From Falsiroseomonas tokyonensis (GTDB lineage: Bacteria > Pseudomonadota > Alphaproteobacteria > Acetobacterales > Acetobacteraceae), in NCBI RefSeq assembly GCF_019024325.1, contig NZ_JAFNJS010000002.1:60110-124109 (forward strand): DNA of 64,000 bases, written 5' to 3'. Within the stretch, counting starts at the first letter, position 1. Each line of letters opens with the position of its first letter. Below the pieces are notes generated by a model. That model was not told the origin of the DNA. It did not search any database and saw nothing but the letters and a program-made list of their open reading frames with translations. Both the position numbers and the translations under genes were made by a program. Positions 46,307-54,503 of the stretch are shown in pieces.

Positions 46307-48846
46307 CCGACGCCCAACTGGCCGAGCCCCAGCCGGCCCCGACAGCGGCCGAAGGGCACAACGCCCCGCCGCAGCTGGATGAGATGGTGGACGGCCGCGG
46401 CCAGGTGCGGCCGCATTGGCGCGGGCTGCTCGGCGCCTTCTCCTCGCTCGGCTACCCCGCCGTCGCCGAGCGCGGCCGCCGCCTCGACCGCGCTTTCGAG
46501 GAGGAGGGCGTGGCGACGGTGCTGGCCGATTCGCCCAGCCGCACCCGCCGCCCCTGGCGTTGCGACCCGGTGCCGCTGATGCTCTCGGCCGCCGAATTCG
46601 GCACGCTGGAGGCCGGGCTGGCGCAACGCGCGCGGCTGCTCTCGGCCCTGCTGGACGACCTCTATGGCCCCCAAAACCTGCTGGCCGAGGGGGTGCTGCC
46701 GGCCACGCTGGTCTTCGGCAATCCGCATTTCCTGCGCCCCTGCCGCGCCCCCGCCGCCGTGCCCTTTCCCCGCCTGACCTTCTACGGCGCCGATCTTCTG
46801 CGTGGGCCGGATGGGCAATGGCGGGTGCTGGCGGATCGCGCCGGAGGTGCGAATGGCGTGGGATTCGCGGCGGAGAACCGCAACCTGCTGGCCCGCGCCC
46901 TGCCGGAGGCCTTCCGGGCCGTGCAGGTGCGCGCGCTGCGGCCCTTCTTCGATACCTGGATCGACGCGCTGCAGGCGCTCGCCCCCTCCGGCGTCGACAA
47001 TCCGCGCCTGGCTTTGCTGACGCCCGGCGCCAAGCAGGAGACCTGGCTGGAGCATCTGTTCCTGTCCCGCGAGCTCGGCCTGGAACTGGTGGAGGCCGGC
47101 GACCTTACGGTGCGGGACGGCCAGGTGCTGCTGAAGACGCTGCGCGGGCTGAAGCGCGTCGATGTCATCCTGCGCCGGATCAAGGGCGAGGCCACCGACC
47201 CGCTGGAATTCGATGCCGGCACCGGCGTGCCCGGGCTGATGCAGACGCTGCGCGACGGCGCCGTGCGGCTGGTGAATGCGCCTGGCTCCATGCTGGCCGA
47301 GGCCCCCGGCGCCGCGCCCTACCTGCCCGCCTGCGCCCGCGCCCTGCTGCATGAGGAGCTGCTGCTGCCGGGCCTGGAGACGCTGTGGATGGGCGACCCG
47401 GCCGCCCGCGCCATCGTGCAGGCTGCGCCCGATGCCTGGCGCCTGCGCTCCGCCTTCGACCCCGGCCAGGCGACGCCGCTCGGCGCGCTCGAGGTGTTTT
47501 CCGAGAAGGGCAGCGCGGCGCCCTGGATGTTCGCCGCGACCCGGCCGATGTTCCCCTCCGCCGCCCCGCAGCTGGTGGGGGAGTCGCTGGAGCCCGCGCC
47601 GGTGGTGCTGCGCATGTTCCTGGCGCGGGATGCCATGGGCAATTGGCAGGCCATGCCGGGCGGCCTGGCGCATCTGCTGGAGGGCAGCGGTGCCATCGCC
47701 GGCCCACCGGCCCGCCGCGGCGCGGCCAAGGATGTCTGGGTGATCGCGGAGGATGCGCAGGACATCCTCGGCCCTTCCGCGCCCCGCGCCACCCAGCTGG
47801 CGATCCGCCGCGCCTCCGGCGACCTGCCGAGCCGCGTGGCGGACGACCTCTATTGGCTCGGCCGCTATGTGGAGCGGCTGGATGCGGCGGCGCGGCTGCT
47901 GCGCGCGCTGCTGTCGCGGCTGCTGCGGGGCGCAGCCCTGCCGCGGGAAATCGCGGAGGTGAAGGCGCTGGCGCGCTGCCTGCACGCCGCCGGGCTGATC
48001 GATGCCGAGGCCGCGGCCAGCCCCGCCGACGGCACCGCCCTGCCGCGCGCACTGCGCGCCGCCGCCGGGCCGGGCGGCGCGCTGCTCGGCCTGCTGGAGG
48101 CGGTGGAGCGGCCGCAGGTCGCGGTGCGCGACCGGCTGACGCATGACATGTGGGCCGCCTTCGCGCATCTGATCCAGGAAGGCCGCGCGCGCCTGCTGCT
48201 GGGCACCGGTGGGGTCGATGCCCTGTCCCAGGCGGCCACCGCCATCATCCGCTTCTGCGCCACGCTGTCGGGCATCGCGGCGGAAAACATGGTGCGTGGC
48301 GGCGCCTGGATGTTCCTGGACCTTGGCCGGCGGATCGAGCGCGCCAACGCCACGGCGCGCAACCTGGCGCATGCGCTGGACCAGCCGCCGCAGCGGCTGG
48401 AGGCGGGGCTGCGCCTGGCGCTCGAGATCTGCGACAGCGCGCTGACCTATCGCGCGCGGTATCTCGCCGCGGTGCAGGCGGCGCCGGTGCTGGACCTGGT
48501 GCTGGCCGACCCCGGCAATCCGCGCGCACTCGGCTTCCAGCTCTCCGCCGTCTCCGACCGGCTGGCCGAGATCGGCGGGGCGGAGGATGGGCTGGCGGCC
48601 ACCGCCGCCTCGCTCGCCGCGCGGCCGCAGGCGCTGGTCGATTCGGTGCTGGTGGCCACGGACCGGGACGCGGCGACGGCCGCGCTGCCCGCCGCGCTGC
48701 ATGCGCTGGAGACGGAGACGGCGGCACTCTCGGATGCCGTGGCGCGGCGCTATGTCAGCCATGTCCGCACCCATGCGCTGGGCGAGACGGATGCCGGGGG
48801 CCCCGAGGGGACAGGCGAGGGGACAAGCGAGGGGGCGAGCGACTAG
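46303..48846 (+). CDS. Circularly permuted ATP-grasp fused to alpha-E domain
   Basis: About 847 residues. The first half (to about 480) is the circularly permuted type 2 ATP-grasp/amidoligase-like family (VRPHWRGL, AENRNLLARALPE, DVILRRIKGEATDPLEF, VNAPGSMLAEAP). The second half (about 510-830) is an alpha-E domain (DDLYWLGRYVERLDAAARLL, ENMVRGGAWMFLDLGRRIERA). These are two separate genes in many bacteria. I place the start at a CTG overlapping the previous stop, because GAGG sits eight bases before it and the family-conserved residues DE precede the first ATG (46384), which itself has no ribosome site. The ATG is the conservative alternative. It is directly followed by the transglutaminase gene. 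Confidence 0.85.
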   Translation: MTDAQLAEPQPAPTAAEGHNAPPQLDEMVDGRGQVRPHWRGLLGAFSSLGYPAVAERGRRLDRAFEEEGVATVLADSPSRTRRPWRCDPVPLMLSAAEFGTLEAGLAQRARLLSALLDDLYGPQNLLAEGVLPATLVFGNPHFLRPCRAPAAVPFPRLTFYGADLLRGPDGQWRVLADRAGGANGVGFAAENRNLLARALPEAFRAVQVRALRPFFDTWIDALQALAPSGVDNPRLALLTPGAKQETWLEHLFLSRELGLELVEAGDLTVRDGQVLLKTLRGLKRVDVILRRIKGEATDPLEFDAGTGVPGLMQTLRDGAVRLVNAPGSMLAEAPGAAPYLPACARALLHEELLLPGLETLWMGDPAARAIVQAAPDAWRLRSAFDPGQATPLGALEVFSEKGSAAPWMFAATRPMFPSAAPQLVGESLEPAPVVLRMFLARDAMGNWQAMPGGLAHLLEGSGAIAGPPARRGAAKDVWVIAEDAQDILGPSAPRATQLAIRRASGDLPSRVADDLYWLGRYVERLDAAARLLRALLSRLLRGAALPREIAEVKALARCLHAAGLIDAEAAASPADGTALPRALRAAAGPGGALLGLLEAVERPQVAVRDRLTHDMWAAFAHLIQEGRARLLLGTGGVDALSQAATAIIRFCATLSGIAAENMVRGGAWMFLDLGRRIERANATARNLAHALDQPPQRLEAGLRLALEICDSALTYRARYLAAVQAAPVLDLVLADPGNPRALGFQLSAVSDRLAEIGGAEDGLAATAASLAARPQALVDSVLVATDRDAATAALPAALHALETETAALSDAVARRYVSHVRTHALGETDAGGPEGTGEGTSEGASD

Positions 48847-49716
48847 ATGACGCGCTACAGCCTGTCCCACCGCACCGCCTATCGCTACGGCCGGTCCGTC
48901 GACCTCGCCTCCCACCTGCTGCACCTGTCGCCGCGGGAGCTGCCAGGGCAGGTGGTGCGGCAGACGGCGATCGAGGTGATGCCGCAGGGCGGGCGGCGGC
49001 GGGATGGCCGGGACCATTTCGGCAATGGCGTCACCTGGCTGTTCCTAGGCAGCACGCATGACGCCTTCGAGGTGACGCTGGAGGCGACGGTGGAGGTGGA
49101 TTTCCCGCCACCGCCGCCCGCCGGGGAGACCCTGCCCTGGGAAGAGGTGCGGGAGGCGGCGCGCAGCGCCGAGGGGTGGGACGCGGCGGAATTCACCCTG
49201 CCCAGCCACCACGCGCCGGCGGAACGCGCGGCCGGGGTCTATGCCGCCGAATCCTTCCCGCCGGGCCGGCCGATCATGGCCGGGGTGCGGGATCTCTGCG
49301 CCCGCATCCGCCGCGACTTCGCCTTCAAGGCGGGCGTCACCAGCATCTCAACGCCGGTCTCCCGCGTGCTGGAGCTGCGCGCCGGCGTCTGCCAGGACTT
49401 TGCCCATCTGATGATCGCGGGGCTGCGCGCGCTCGGCCTGCCGGCGCGCTACTGCTCCGGCTATGTCCGCACCCGGCCGCCGCCCGGGCAGGCGCGGCGC
49501 CAGGGGGCGGACCAGAGCCATGCCTGGGTCGGCTGCTGGCTGGGGCCGCGGCATGGCTGGGTGGATCTCGACCCGACCAACGATTTGGTGGTCTCGGACG
49601 AGCATCTGCTGCTGGCCTGGGGGCGCGATTTTTCCGATGTCAGCCCGGTCACCGGCATCCTGCTGGGCGGCGGGCGGCAGAAGCTGACGGTAGGGGTGGA
49701 CCTGATCGCGGAGTAG
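48847..49716 (+). CDS. Transglutaminase-family cysteine protease-like protein
   Basis: 289 residues with the bacterial transglutaminase N-terminal domain (HRTAYRYGRSVDLASHLLHL) and the core domain with triad C182 (GVCQDFAH), H225 (SHAWVG) and D242 (DLDPTND). Such proteins usually cleave or ligate amide bonds; the target is unknown. Its ATG begins at the base after the ATP-grasp gene's stop codon. Its N-terminal half repeats the architecture of the first gene in the operon without DUF2126, giving two transglutaminases per operon, as seen for this cluster type in other genomes. Confidence 0.9.
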   Translation: MTRYSLSHRTAYRYGRSVDLASHLLHLSPRELPGQVVRQTAIEVMPQGGRRRDGRDHFGNGVTWLFLGSTHDAFEVTLEATVEVDFPPPPPAGETLPWEEVREAARSAEGWDAAEFTLPSHHAPAERAAGVYAAESFPPGRPIMAGVRDLCARIRRDFAFKAGVTSISTPVSRVLELRAGVCQDFAHLMIAGLRALGLPARYCSGYVRTRPPPGQARRQGADQSHAWVGCWLGPRHGWVDLDPTNDLVVSDEHLLLAWGRDFSDVSPVTGILLGGGRQKLTVGVDLIAE

Positions 49717-49794
49717 CCGCTGTCACGGTTCCGACCCTCGACGCGCCGCGGGCTTCGGCGGCAAGGTCCGCGCCCGGACTTCGAGGACGCCGCC

Positions 49795-50673
49795 GTGACC
49801 ATCCGCTTCGCCAGCTACAATATCCAATACGGCAGGGGCCAGGACGGGCTCTATGACCTGGAGCGCATCGCGCGGGAGGTCGAGCAGGCCGATGTGATCG
49901 CGATGCAGGAGGTCACCTCCGGCTTCGCCCGCAGCGGCTTCGTCGACCAGGCCGCCTGGTTTGCGGAGCGGCTGGATCGGCACATGGTCTTCGGCGCCAC
50001 CTATGACGTGGATGCCAGCTACCGCGATGACAGCGGCCGGCTGGTGAACCGGCGGCGGCGCTTCGGCAATGCCGTGTTCTCGCGCTTCCCCATCCGCTCC
50101 ACCCGCACCCTGCCGCTGCCCTTCCTGCCGCCGGCGGATGAGCAGGACATCCAGCGCTGCGCGGTGGAGGCGGTGATCGACCTGCCGGGCGGGCCGATCC
50201 GCGTCTATTCCATCCACCTCTCGCATCTGACGCCGGGCACGCGCATGCCGCAGATCGCCGCGCTGAAGGCGATGGTGGCCAGCGCCCCGCGCGACGGCAT
50301 GGCCTGGGCCAATGGCCGCGACCATGACTGGACCGAGGGCTGGGCCGAACCCGCCCCGCCCGAGCCCTGCATCCTGTTCGGCGACTTCAACCTGCGGCCG
50401 GCCGACCCCGAATACCCGATGCTGGTCGGCGACCCCACCCGCCGCCGCGGCCGGGTCGCGGTGCGCGGCCAGTTCGCGGATTCCTGGGTGCTGGCCGGCA
50501 ACGCGGAGAACTCCGGCTATACCCTGGCCGAATGGGCGAGCGAGGAGGGCGCGCGGATCGACTACGCCTTCCTGCACCCGTCGCTGGTCCCCGCCTTCCG
50601 CGCCGCCAGCATCGACACCGCGGCCAAGGGCAGCGACCACCTGCCGATCTTCCTGGAGATGGACTTCGGCTGA
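49795..50673 (+). CDS. Endonuclease/exonuclease/phosphatase (EEP) family hydrolase
   Basis: 292 residues of the DNase I-like EEP fold, Mg-dependent phosphodiester or phosphomonoester hydrolysis. Motifs in order: SYNIQYGRG, VIAMQEV with the metal glutamate, SIHLSHL, ILFGDFNLRP with the catalytic D-x-N pair, and GSDHLPIFLEM with the catalytic histidine near the C-terminus. The start is GTG. It follows the transglutaminase cluster on the same strand after 78 bases and may share its transcript. The substrate could be nucleic acid, a lipid phosphate or a sugar phosphate. Confidence 0.85.
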   Translation: MTIRFASYNIQYGRGQDGLYDLERIAREVEQADVIAMQEVTSGFARSGFVDQAAWFAERLDRHMVFGATYDVDASYRDDSGRLVNRRRRFGNAVFSRFPIRSTRTLPLPFLPPADEQDIQRCAVEAVIDLPGGPIRVYSIHLSHLTPGTRMPQIAALKAMVASAPRDGMAWANGRDHDWTEGWAEPAPPEPCILFGDFNLRPADPEYPMLVGDPTRRRGRVAVRGQFADSWVLAGNAENSGYTLAEWASEEGARIDYAFLHPSLVPAFRAASIDTAAKGSDHLPIFLEMDFG

Positions 50674-50677
50674 CCCT

Positions 50678-50720
50678 TCTCCCTCCCCCGTAGTTTACGG
50701 GGGAGGGTCGGGGTGGGGGC
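50678..50720. repeat. Palindromic intergenic repeat, copy 2 (inverted)
   Basis: A 12-bp hairpin (CCCTCCCCCGTA 50681-50692, GTT loop, TACGGGGGAGGG 50696-50707) followed by TCGGGGTGGGGG. The reverse complement matches the element at 15501-15539 in arms and flank. Its position between convergent genes suits a bidirectional terminator. Confidence 0.6.
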
Positions 50721-50730
50721 AAGCGCGCCC

Positions 50731-51687
50731 TCACTCGATCCGGATACTCGCCCGCCGCGGCACCGCCGACCACCGCTCCACCTCCGCGAGATAAAAGCGC
50801 CCCCATTCCTCGCGCGTCATCGGCGCCGGAATCAGCCCCAGCGTCCCAAGCCGCGCCTGCACCTCCGGCACCGACGCCACCTGCGCAAAGGCGCCGTGCA
50901 GCCGGTCCAGCGCCGCGGCCGGCGTGGCGCGCGGCGCCAGGAAGCCGAACCAGCTGTCGGACTGCAGCGCCGCGACGCCGAGCTCCGCAAAGGTCGGCAC
51001 CTCCGGCAGCATCGGGCTGCGCGTCGGGCTGGTGACGGCAAGGGCGCGCAGGCGGCCGGCGCGGACATGCTCCGCCACCTCCAGCACATTGCTCACCATG
51101 AAGTCGAGGCGGCCTGCGATCAGGTCCGTCTGGCCCTGCGGGCCGCTGCGATAGGGCACGTGCTCCAGCGTCAGCCCGTAGGCCTCCTTCATGATCTGAT
51201 GCGCGGGCTGCCAGCCGGCCAGGGCGGCGCTGCCGGTCTGCAACGGCGTGGCGCTGGCCTTGCCGCGGGCGACCAGCGCGGCGAGGTCTCGGTCCGGGGA
51301 TCCCGCGGGCACCACCAGCACATTCGCCGAATGGCCGGCAAGGAAGACGGCCGAGAAATCGCCCGCGGTGTCATAGGGCAGCCGCGCATAAAGCCCCGGC
51401 GCCACGGCATGCGCATTGGCGATCAGCATGATCGTGTATCCATCCGGCGCCGCCTTGGCGACGCGGTCGGAGGCAATGGTGCCGCCCGCGCCCGGCTGGT
51501 TCTGCACCACCATCGGCTGGCCGAGCAGCGGCTGCATGCGCTCCGCCAGGGTGCGGGCGATGATGTCCGTGGCGCCGCCAGCGCCATAGCCCACCACCAG
51601 GGTCACCGGCCGATCCGGAAAGCTGCCCTGTGCCTGCGCGGCGAAGGGCAAAGCGAGGCTGGCGCCCAGCAGGCTGCGGCGGTGCAT
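50731..51687 (-). CDS. Bug/TctC-type TTT periplasmic receptor
   Basis: A 318-residue tripartite tricarboxylate transporter receptor of the Bug family. After a signal peptide (RRSLLGASLALPFAAQA) come the family elements: FPDRPVTLVVGYGAGGATDIIAR, VQNQPGAGGTIASDRVAKAAPDG, and the PEVPTFAELG region. It binds a small carboxylate in the periplasm for a TctA/TctB permease. The ATG has GGAG eight bases upstream; a GTG nine bases earlier would overlap the upstream gene's stop. The second of two tandem receptor genes, with no permease gene beside them. The neighbouring sugar-acid genes suggest an aldonate or related ligand. Confidence 0.92.
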   Translation of the reverse strand: MHRRSLLGASLALPFAAQAQGSFPDRPVTLVVGYGAGGATDIIARTLAERMQPLLGQPMVVQNQPGAGGTIASDRVAKAAPDGYTIMLIANAHAVAPGLYARLPYDTAGDFSAVFLAGHSANVLVVPAGSPDRDLAALVARGKASATPLQTGSAALAGWQPAHQIMKEAYGLTLEHVPYRSGPQGQTDLIAGRLDFMVSNVLEVAEHVRAGRLRALAVTSPTRSPMLPEVPTFAELGVAALQSDSWFGFLAPRATPAAALDRLHGAFAQVASVPEVQARLGTLGLIPAPMTREEWGRFYLAEVERWSAVPRRASIRIE

Positions 51688-51692
51688 GGCTG

Positions 51693-52673
51693 TCACTCCA
51701 CCACGATGTTCTGGGCGCGCGCGAGGTCGCGGAAGGTCGCCAACTCCCGCACCATGAAGGCGCTGAAGGCCTCCGGCGTCGTGTGCTGCGGCATGTCCAG
51801 GTTGAGCTGGCTGTAGCGCTGCACCGTCTCGGGCTGGCGCAGGAAGGCCTGGGTTTCCGCCGAGAGCCGCGCCAGGATCGGCGCCGGCGTGCCGGCAGGG
51901 GCCGCCAGGCCGTGCCAGGAGGCGAGCTCGGCGCCGGGATAGGTCTCGTTCAGCGCCGGCAGGTCCGGGTAGATCGGCATGCGCGCCGGCGCCGTGGTGG
52001 CCAGCGCGCGGATCTGCCCGTCGCGGATCAGCTGCGTGGTGGTGGCCGCGACATCCAGCGAGCAGTCGATGGTGCCGGCCAGCAAAGCCTGCAGCAGCGG
52101 CCCGCCGCCTGCGAAGGGCACATGGGTCATGCGGATGCCCGCCTTGGCCATGAACAGCTCCATGCCGAGATGCAGCGAGGAGCCGACGCCGGAGGAGCCG
52201 AAGTTGATCGCCTCCGGCCGTGCCTTCGCCGCCGCGACGAGGTCCGCCACCGTCCGCACATCCGGCAGCTTGCGCGGATTCACCAGCAGCAGCGCCGGCG
52301 TCACCGCCAGGTTGGAAACCGGCGCAAAATCCTCGATGGGGCGGTAGGGCAGGGGCACCTTGCGCACGGCGGGCAGGATGGCATTGGCGGCGATATTGAT
52401 CATGCCGACCGCCGTGCCATCCGCCGGCGCCTTGGCCAGCGCATCCACCCCGATGGCGCTGCCAGCGCCGCCGCGATTCTCCACGACAAAGCCCTGGCCG
52501 AAGGCGGTCTGGAAATGCGCTGCCAGCATGCGGCCGACCAGGTCCGCGGCGCCGCCGGGCGGGAAGGGGATGATGAAGCGCACCGGCCGGCTGGGCCAGG
52601 CGGGCTGGGCCCGGGCCAGGGATGGCGTGGCGAGGGCGGCGAGGCTCAGGGCGGCGAGCTGGCGGCGGCGCAT
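51693..52673 (-). CDS. Bug/TctC-type TTT periplasmic receptor
   Basis: A 326-residue Bug receptor with signal peptide (RRRQLAALSLAALATPSLARA) and motifs WPSRPVRFIIPFPPGGAADLVGR, VENRGGAGSAIGVDALAKAPADG, NFGSSGVGSSLHLGMELF and PDLPALNETYPG. The ATG is served by GGGAGG nine bases upstream. It is divergent from the IclR-SMP-30 fusion gene across a 93-base region holding an IclR-like palindrome, so it is the probable regulated promoter's first gene. It likely delivers the substrate of the downstream sugar-acid pathway to a TTT permease encoded elsewhere. Confidence 0.92.
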   Translation of the reverse strand: MRRRQLAALSLAALATPSLARAQPAWPSRPVRFIIPFPPGGAADLVGRMLAAHFQTAFGQGFVVENRGGAGSAIGVDALAKAPADGTAVGMINIAANAILPAVRKVPLPYRPIEDFAPVSNLAVTPALLLVNPRKLPDVRTVADLVAAAKARPEAINFGSSGVGSSLHLGMELFMAKAGIRMTHVPFAGGGPLLQALLAGTIDCSLDVAATTTQLIRDGQIRALATTAPARMPIYPDLPALNETYPGAELASWHGLAAPAGTPAPILARLSAETQAFLRQPETVQRYSQLNLDMPQHTTPEAFSAFMVRELATFRDLARAQNIVVE

Positions 52674-52711
52674 GGGTGGTTCCTCCCGTTCCATTGGTGT
52701 CTTGCGTGACT

Positions 52712-52726
52712 TGGAACTTGGTTCCA
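52712..52726. promoter_or_regulatory. IclR-type operator in the divergent promoter region
   Basis: A perfect inverted repeat TGGAAC-TTG-GTTCCA between the receptor gene (start 52673, minus) and the IclR-SMP-30 gene (start 52767, plus). A further GTTCCA half-site lies at 52688-52693. IclR-family sites are commonly built on TGGAA/TTCCA half-sites, and an IclR gene is immediately adjacent. Confidence 0.6.
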
Positions 52727-52766
52727 CGATATGGACACGACAGGACGCGGTCAATCGGGGAGAGGC

Positions 52767-54488
52767 ATGGCGCGCAGCAGGCCGGCAGAGACGGAGGACG
52801 ACCAGGCCGCGGTGCCCGGCACCCAGGCGCTGACCCGCGGCATCGCCCTGCTCGGCCTGGTGGCCGATGCCTCCGCGCCGCTGCGCTTCGCTGAGATCGC
52901 CGACCGCGCAGGCCTCGCCCGCCCCACCGCGCATCGCATCCTGGCCGCGCTGGTCGAGGCGCGCCTGCTGCGGCACGAGCCGGCGACCCAGACCTACGCC
53001 CTCGGCGCGCGCTTCCTGGAAATGGCGCATCGGGTCTGGGACGGGTTCGATCTGCGCGCGACGGCGGCGCCGGAGCTGGAACGGCTTGCCCGCCTGGCCG
53101 GCGAAACCGCGCGGCTGGCGGTGCTGGATGGCGACGGCGTGCTCTATGTCGACCAGCGCGATGCCGAGCAGGAGGCGGTGCGCCTGGTCAACCGCGTGGG
53201 CGCCCGCGCCCTGCCGCATGCCAGCGCCTGCGGCAAGGCGATGCTGGCGCAGCTGCCCGCCGCGGAACGCCGGCTGCTGCTGGACCGCCTGATGCCGCTC
53301 GCCGCGCCCGGCCCGCGCAGCATCACCGACCTGTCGGCGCTGGAGCGCGAATTGGCGCTGGTCGCGGCGCGCGGCTATGCGCTGTCCCTGGAGGAAGCGG
53401 CCGCCGGCGTGAATGCGGTGGCCGCCGCGGTGCTGGACCGCCGCGCCCGGCCGCTCGGCACCATCTGCCTCGTCGGCCCCGCCTTCCGCCTGGGCGAGCC
53501 ACGGCTGCATGCGCTGGGGCGAGAGGTGATGGAGGCCGCGCGCCGCATCTCCGGCAATGCCGCGCAATCCGCCATGACGCTGACCGTGGCACCACGCCCA
53601 GCCAGCATTTCCGAAGGCGTGACGCTTGCCGTGCGGGCGGAGGCGCTGCTGGGGGAGGGGCCGCTCTGGCACGAGGGCCGGCTGCACTGGGTCGATATCC
53701 TGGGGCCCGCCGTGCATATCAGCGACACCGCCACCGGCGAGGACGCCGTCATCCCGGTGGAGGAGCTGGTTGCGGCCCTGGCACCGCGCCGCGACGGCGG
53801 GCTGGTCGCCGCCGCGCGGTCCGGCCTGCGGCTGCTGGATGCGGCGGGGCTGGGCCGCGTGGTGGCGGCGCCGATCGCGGAGGGCGCGCCGCTGCGGCTG
53901 AACGACGGCAAGTGCGATCGCGCCGGGCGCTTCTGGGTGGGCTCGCTCGCGCTGGATTCCACGCCGGATGCGGGCGCGCTGCACCGCATCGACCCCGCCG
54001 GCCAGGTGCGGGTGATGCAGGCGGGGCTGCATGTGGCGAATGGCATCGGCTTCAGCCCGGATGACGCGCTGCTGTATCTCGCGGACAGCGGCCGCCTGCG
54101 CATCGATGTCTTCGACTTCGACCTGGCCAGCGGCACCCTCGCCAACCGCCGCCCCTTTGTGACCTTTGCGGAAGGCGAGGGCGTGCCGGATGGGCTGACG
54201 GTGGATTCCGAAGGCTGCGTCTGGGTCGCGCTTTGGGATGGCTGGCGCGTCGCGCGCTACCGGCCTGACGGCAGCCTCGACCGCGCCGTGAACCTGCCGG
54301 TGCCGCGCCCCACCAGCTGCGCCTTCGGCGGTCCGGACCTCGCCACGCTCTTTGTCACAAGCGCCCGCGTGCGGCTGTCCGCGGCGGAACTCGCGGAGGC
54401 GCCCCTCTCCGGCTCCGTCTTCGCCATCGACATCGGCGGTCCCTTTGGCGGCCCCCGCGGCCTGCCCGAACCCCCCTTCCACGGCTAA
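52767..54488 (+). CDS. IclR transcription regulator fused to SMP-30/gluconolactonase domain
   Basis: 573 residues. Residues about 20-95 are the IclR winged helix-turn-helix (FAEIADRAGLARPTAHRILA). About 100-270 are the IclR effector-binding domain (NRVGARALPHASACGKAML, GYALSLEEAAAGVNAVAA). About 285-573 are a complete SMP-30/gluconolactonase beta-propeller with predicted metal ligands E297 (GEGPLW), N425 (VANGIGFS) and D475 (PDGLTVD). The regulator would sense a sugar lactone or acid that the fused domain hydrolyses or binds. The ATG follows GGGGAGAGG. The next genes are a DapA-family lyase (16 bases on) and an enolase-superfamily dehydratase, which complete a plausible lactone-to-keto-acid route. 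No frameshift or stop separates the halves. Confidence 0.88.
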   Translation: MARSRPAETEDDQAAVPGTQALTRGIALLGLVADASAPLRFAEIADRAGLARPTAHRILAALVEARLLRHEPATQTYALGARFLEMAHRVWDGFDLRATAAPELERLARLAGETARLAVLDGDGVLYVDQRDAEQEAVRLVNRVGARALPHASACGKAMLAQLPAAERRLLLDRLMPLAAPGPRSITDLSALERELALVAARGYALSLEEAAAGVNAVAAAVLDRRARPLGTICLVGPAFRLGEPRLHALGREVMEAARRISGNAAQSAMTLTVAPRPASISEGVTLAVRAEALLGEGPLWHEGRLHWVDILGPAVHISDTATGEDAVIPVEELVAALAPRRDGGLVAAARSGLRLLDAAGLGRVVAAPIAEGAPLRLNDGKCDRAGRFWVGSLALDSTPDAGALHRIDPAGQVRVMQAGLHVANGIGFSPDDALLYLADSGRLRIDVFDFDLASGTLANRRPFVTFAEGEGVPDGLTVDSEGCVWVALWDGWRVARYRPDGSLDRAVNLPVPRPTSCAFGGPDLATLFVTSARVRLSAAELAEAPLSGSVFAIDIGGPFGGPRGLPEPPFHG

Positions 54489-54503
54489 GGATTTTCTTCA
54501 CTC

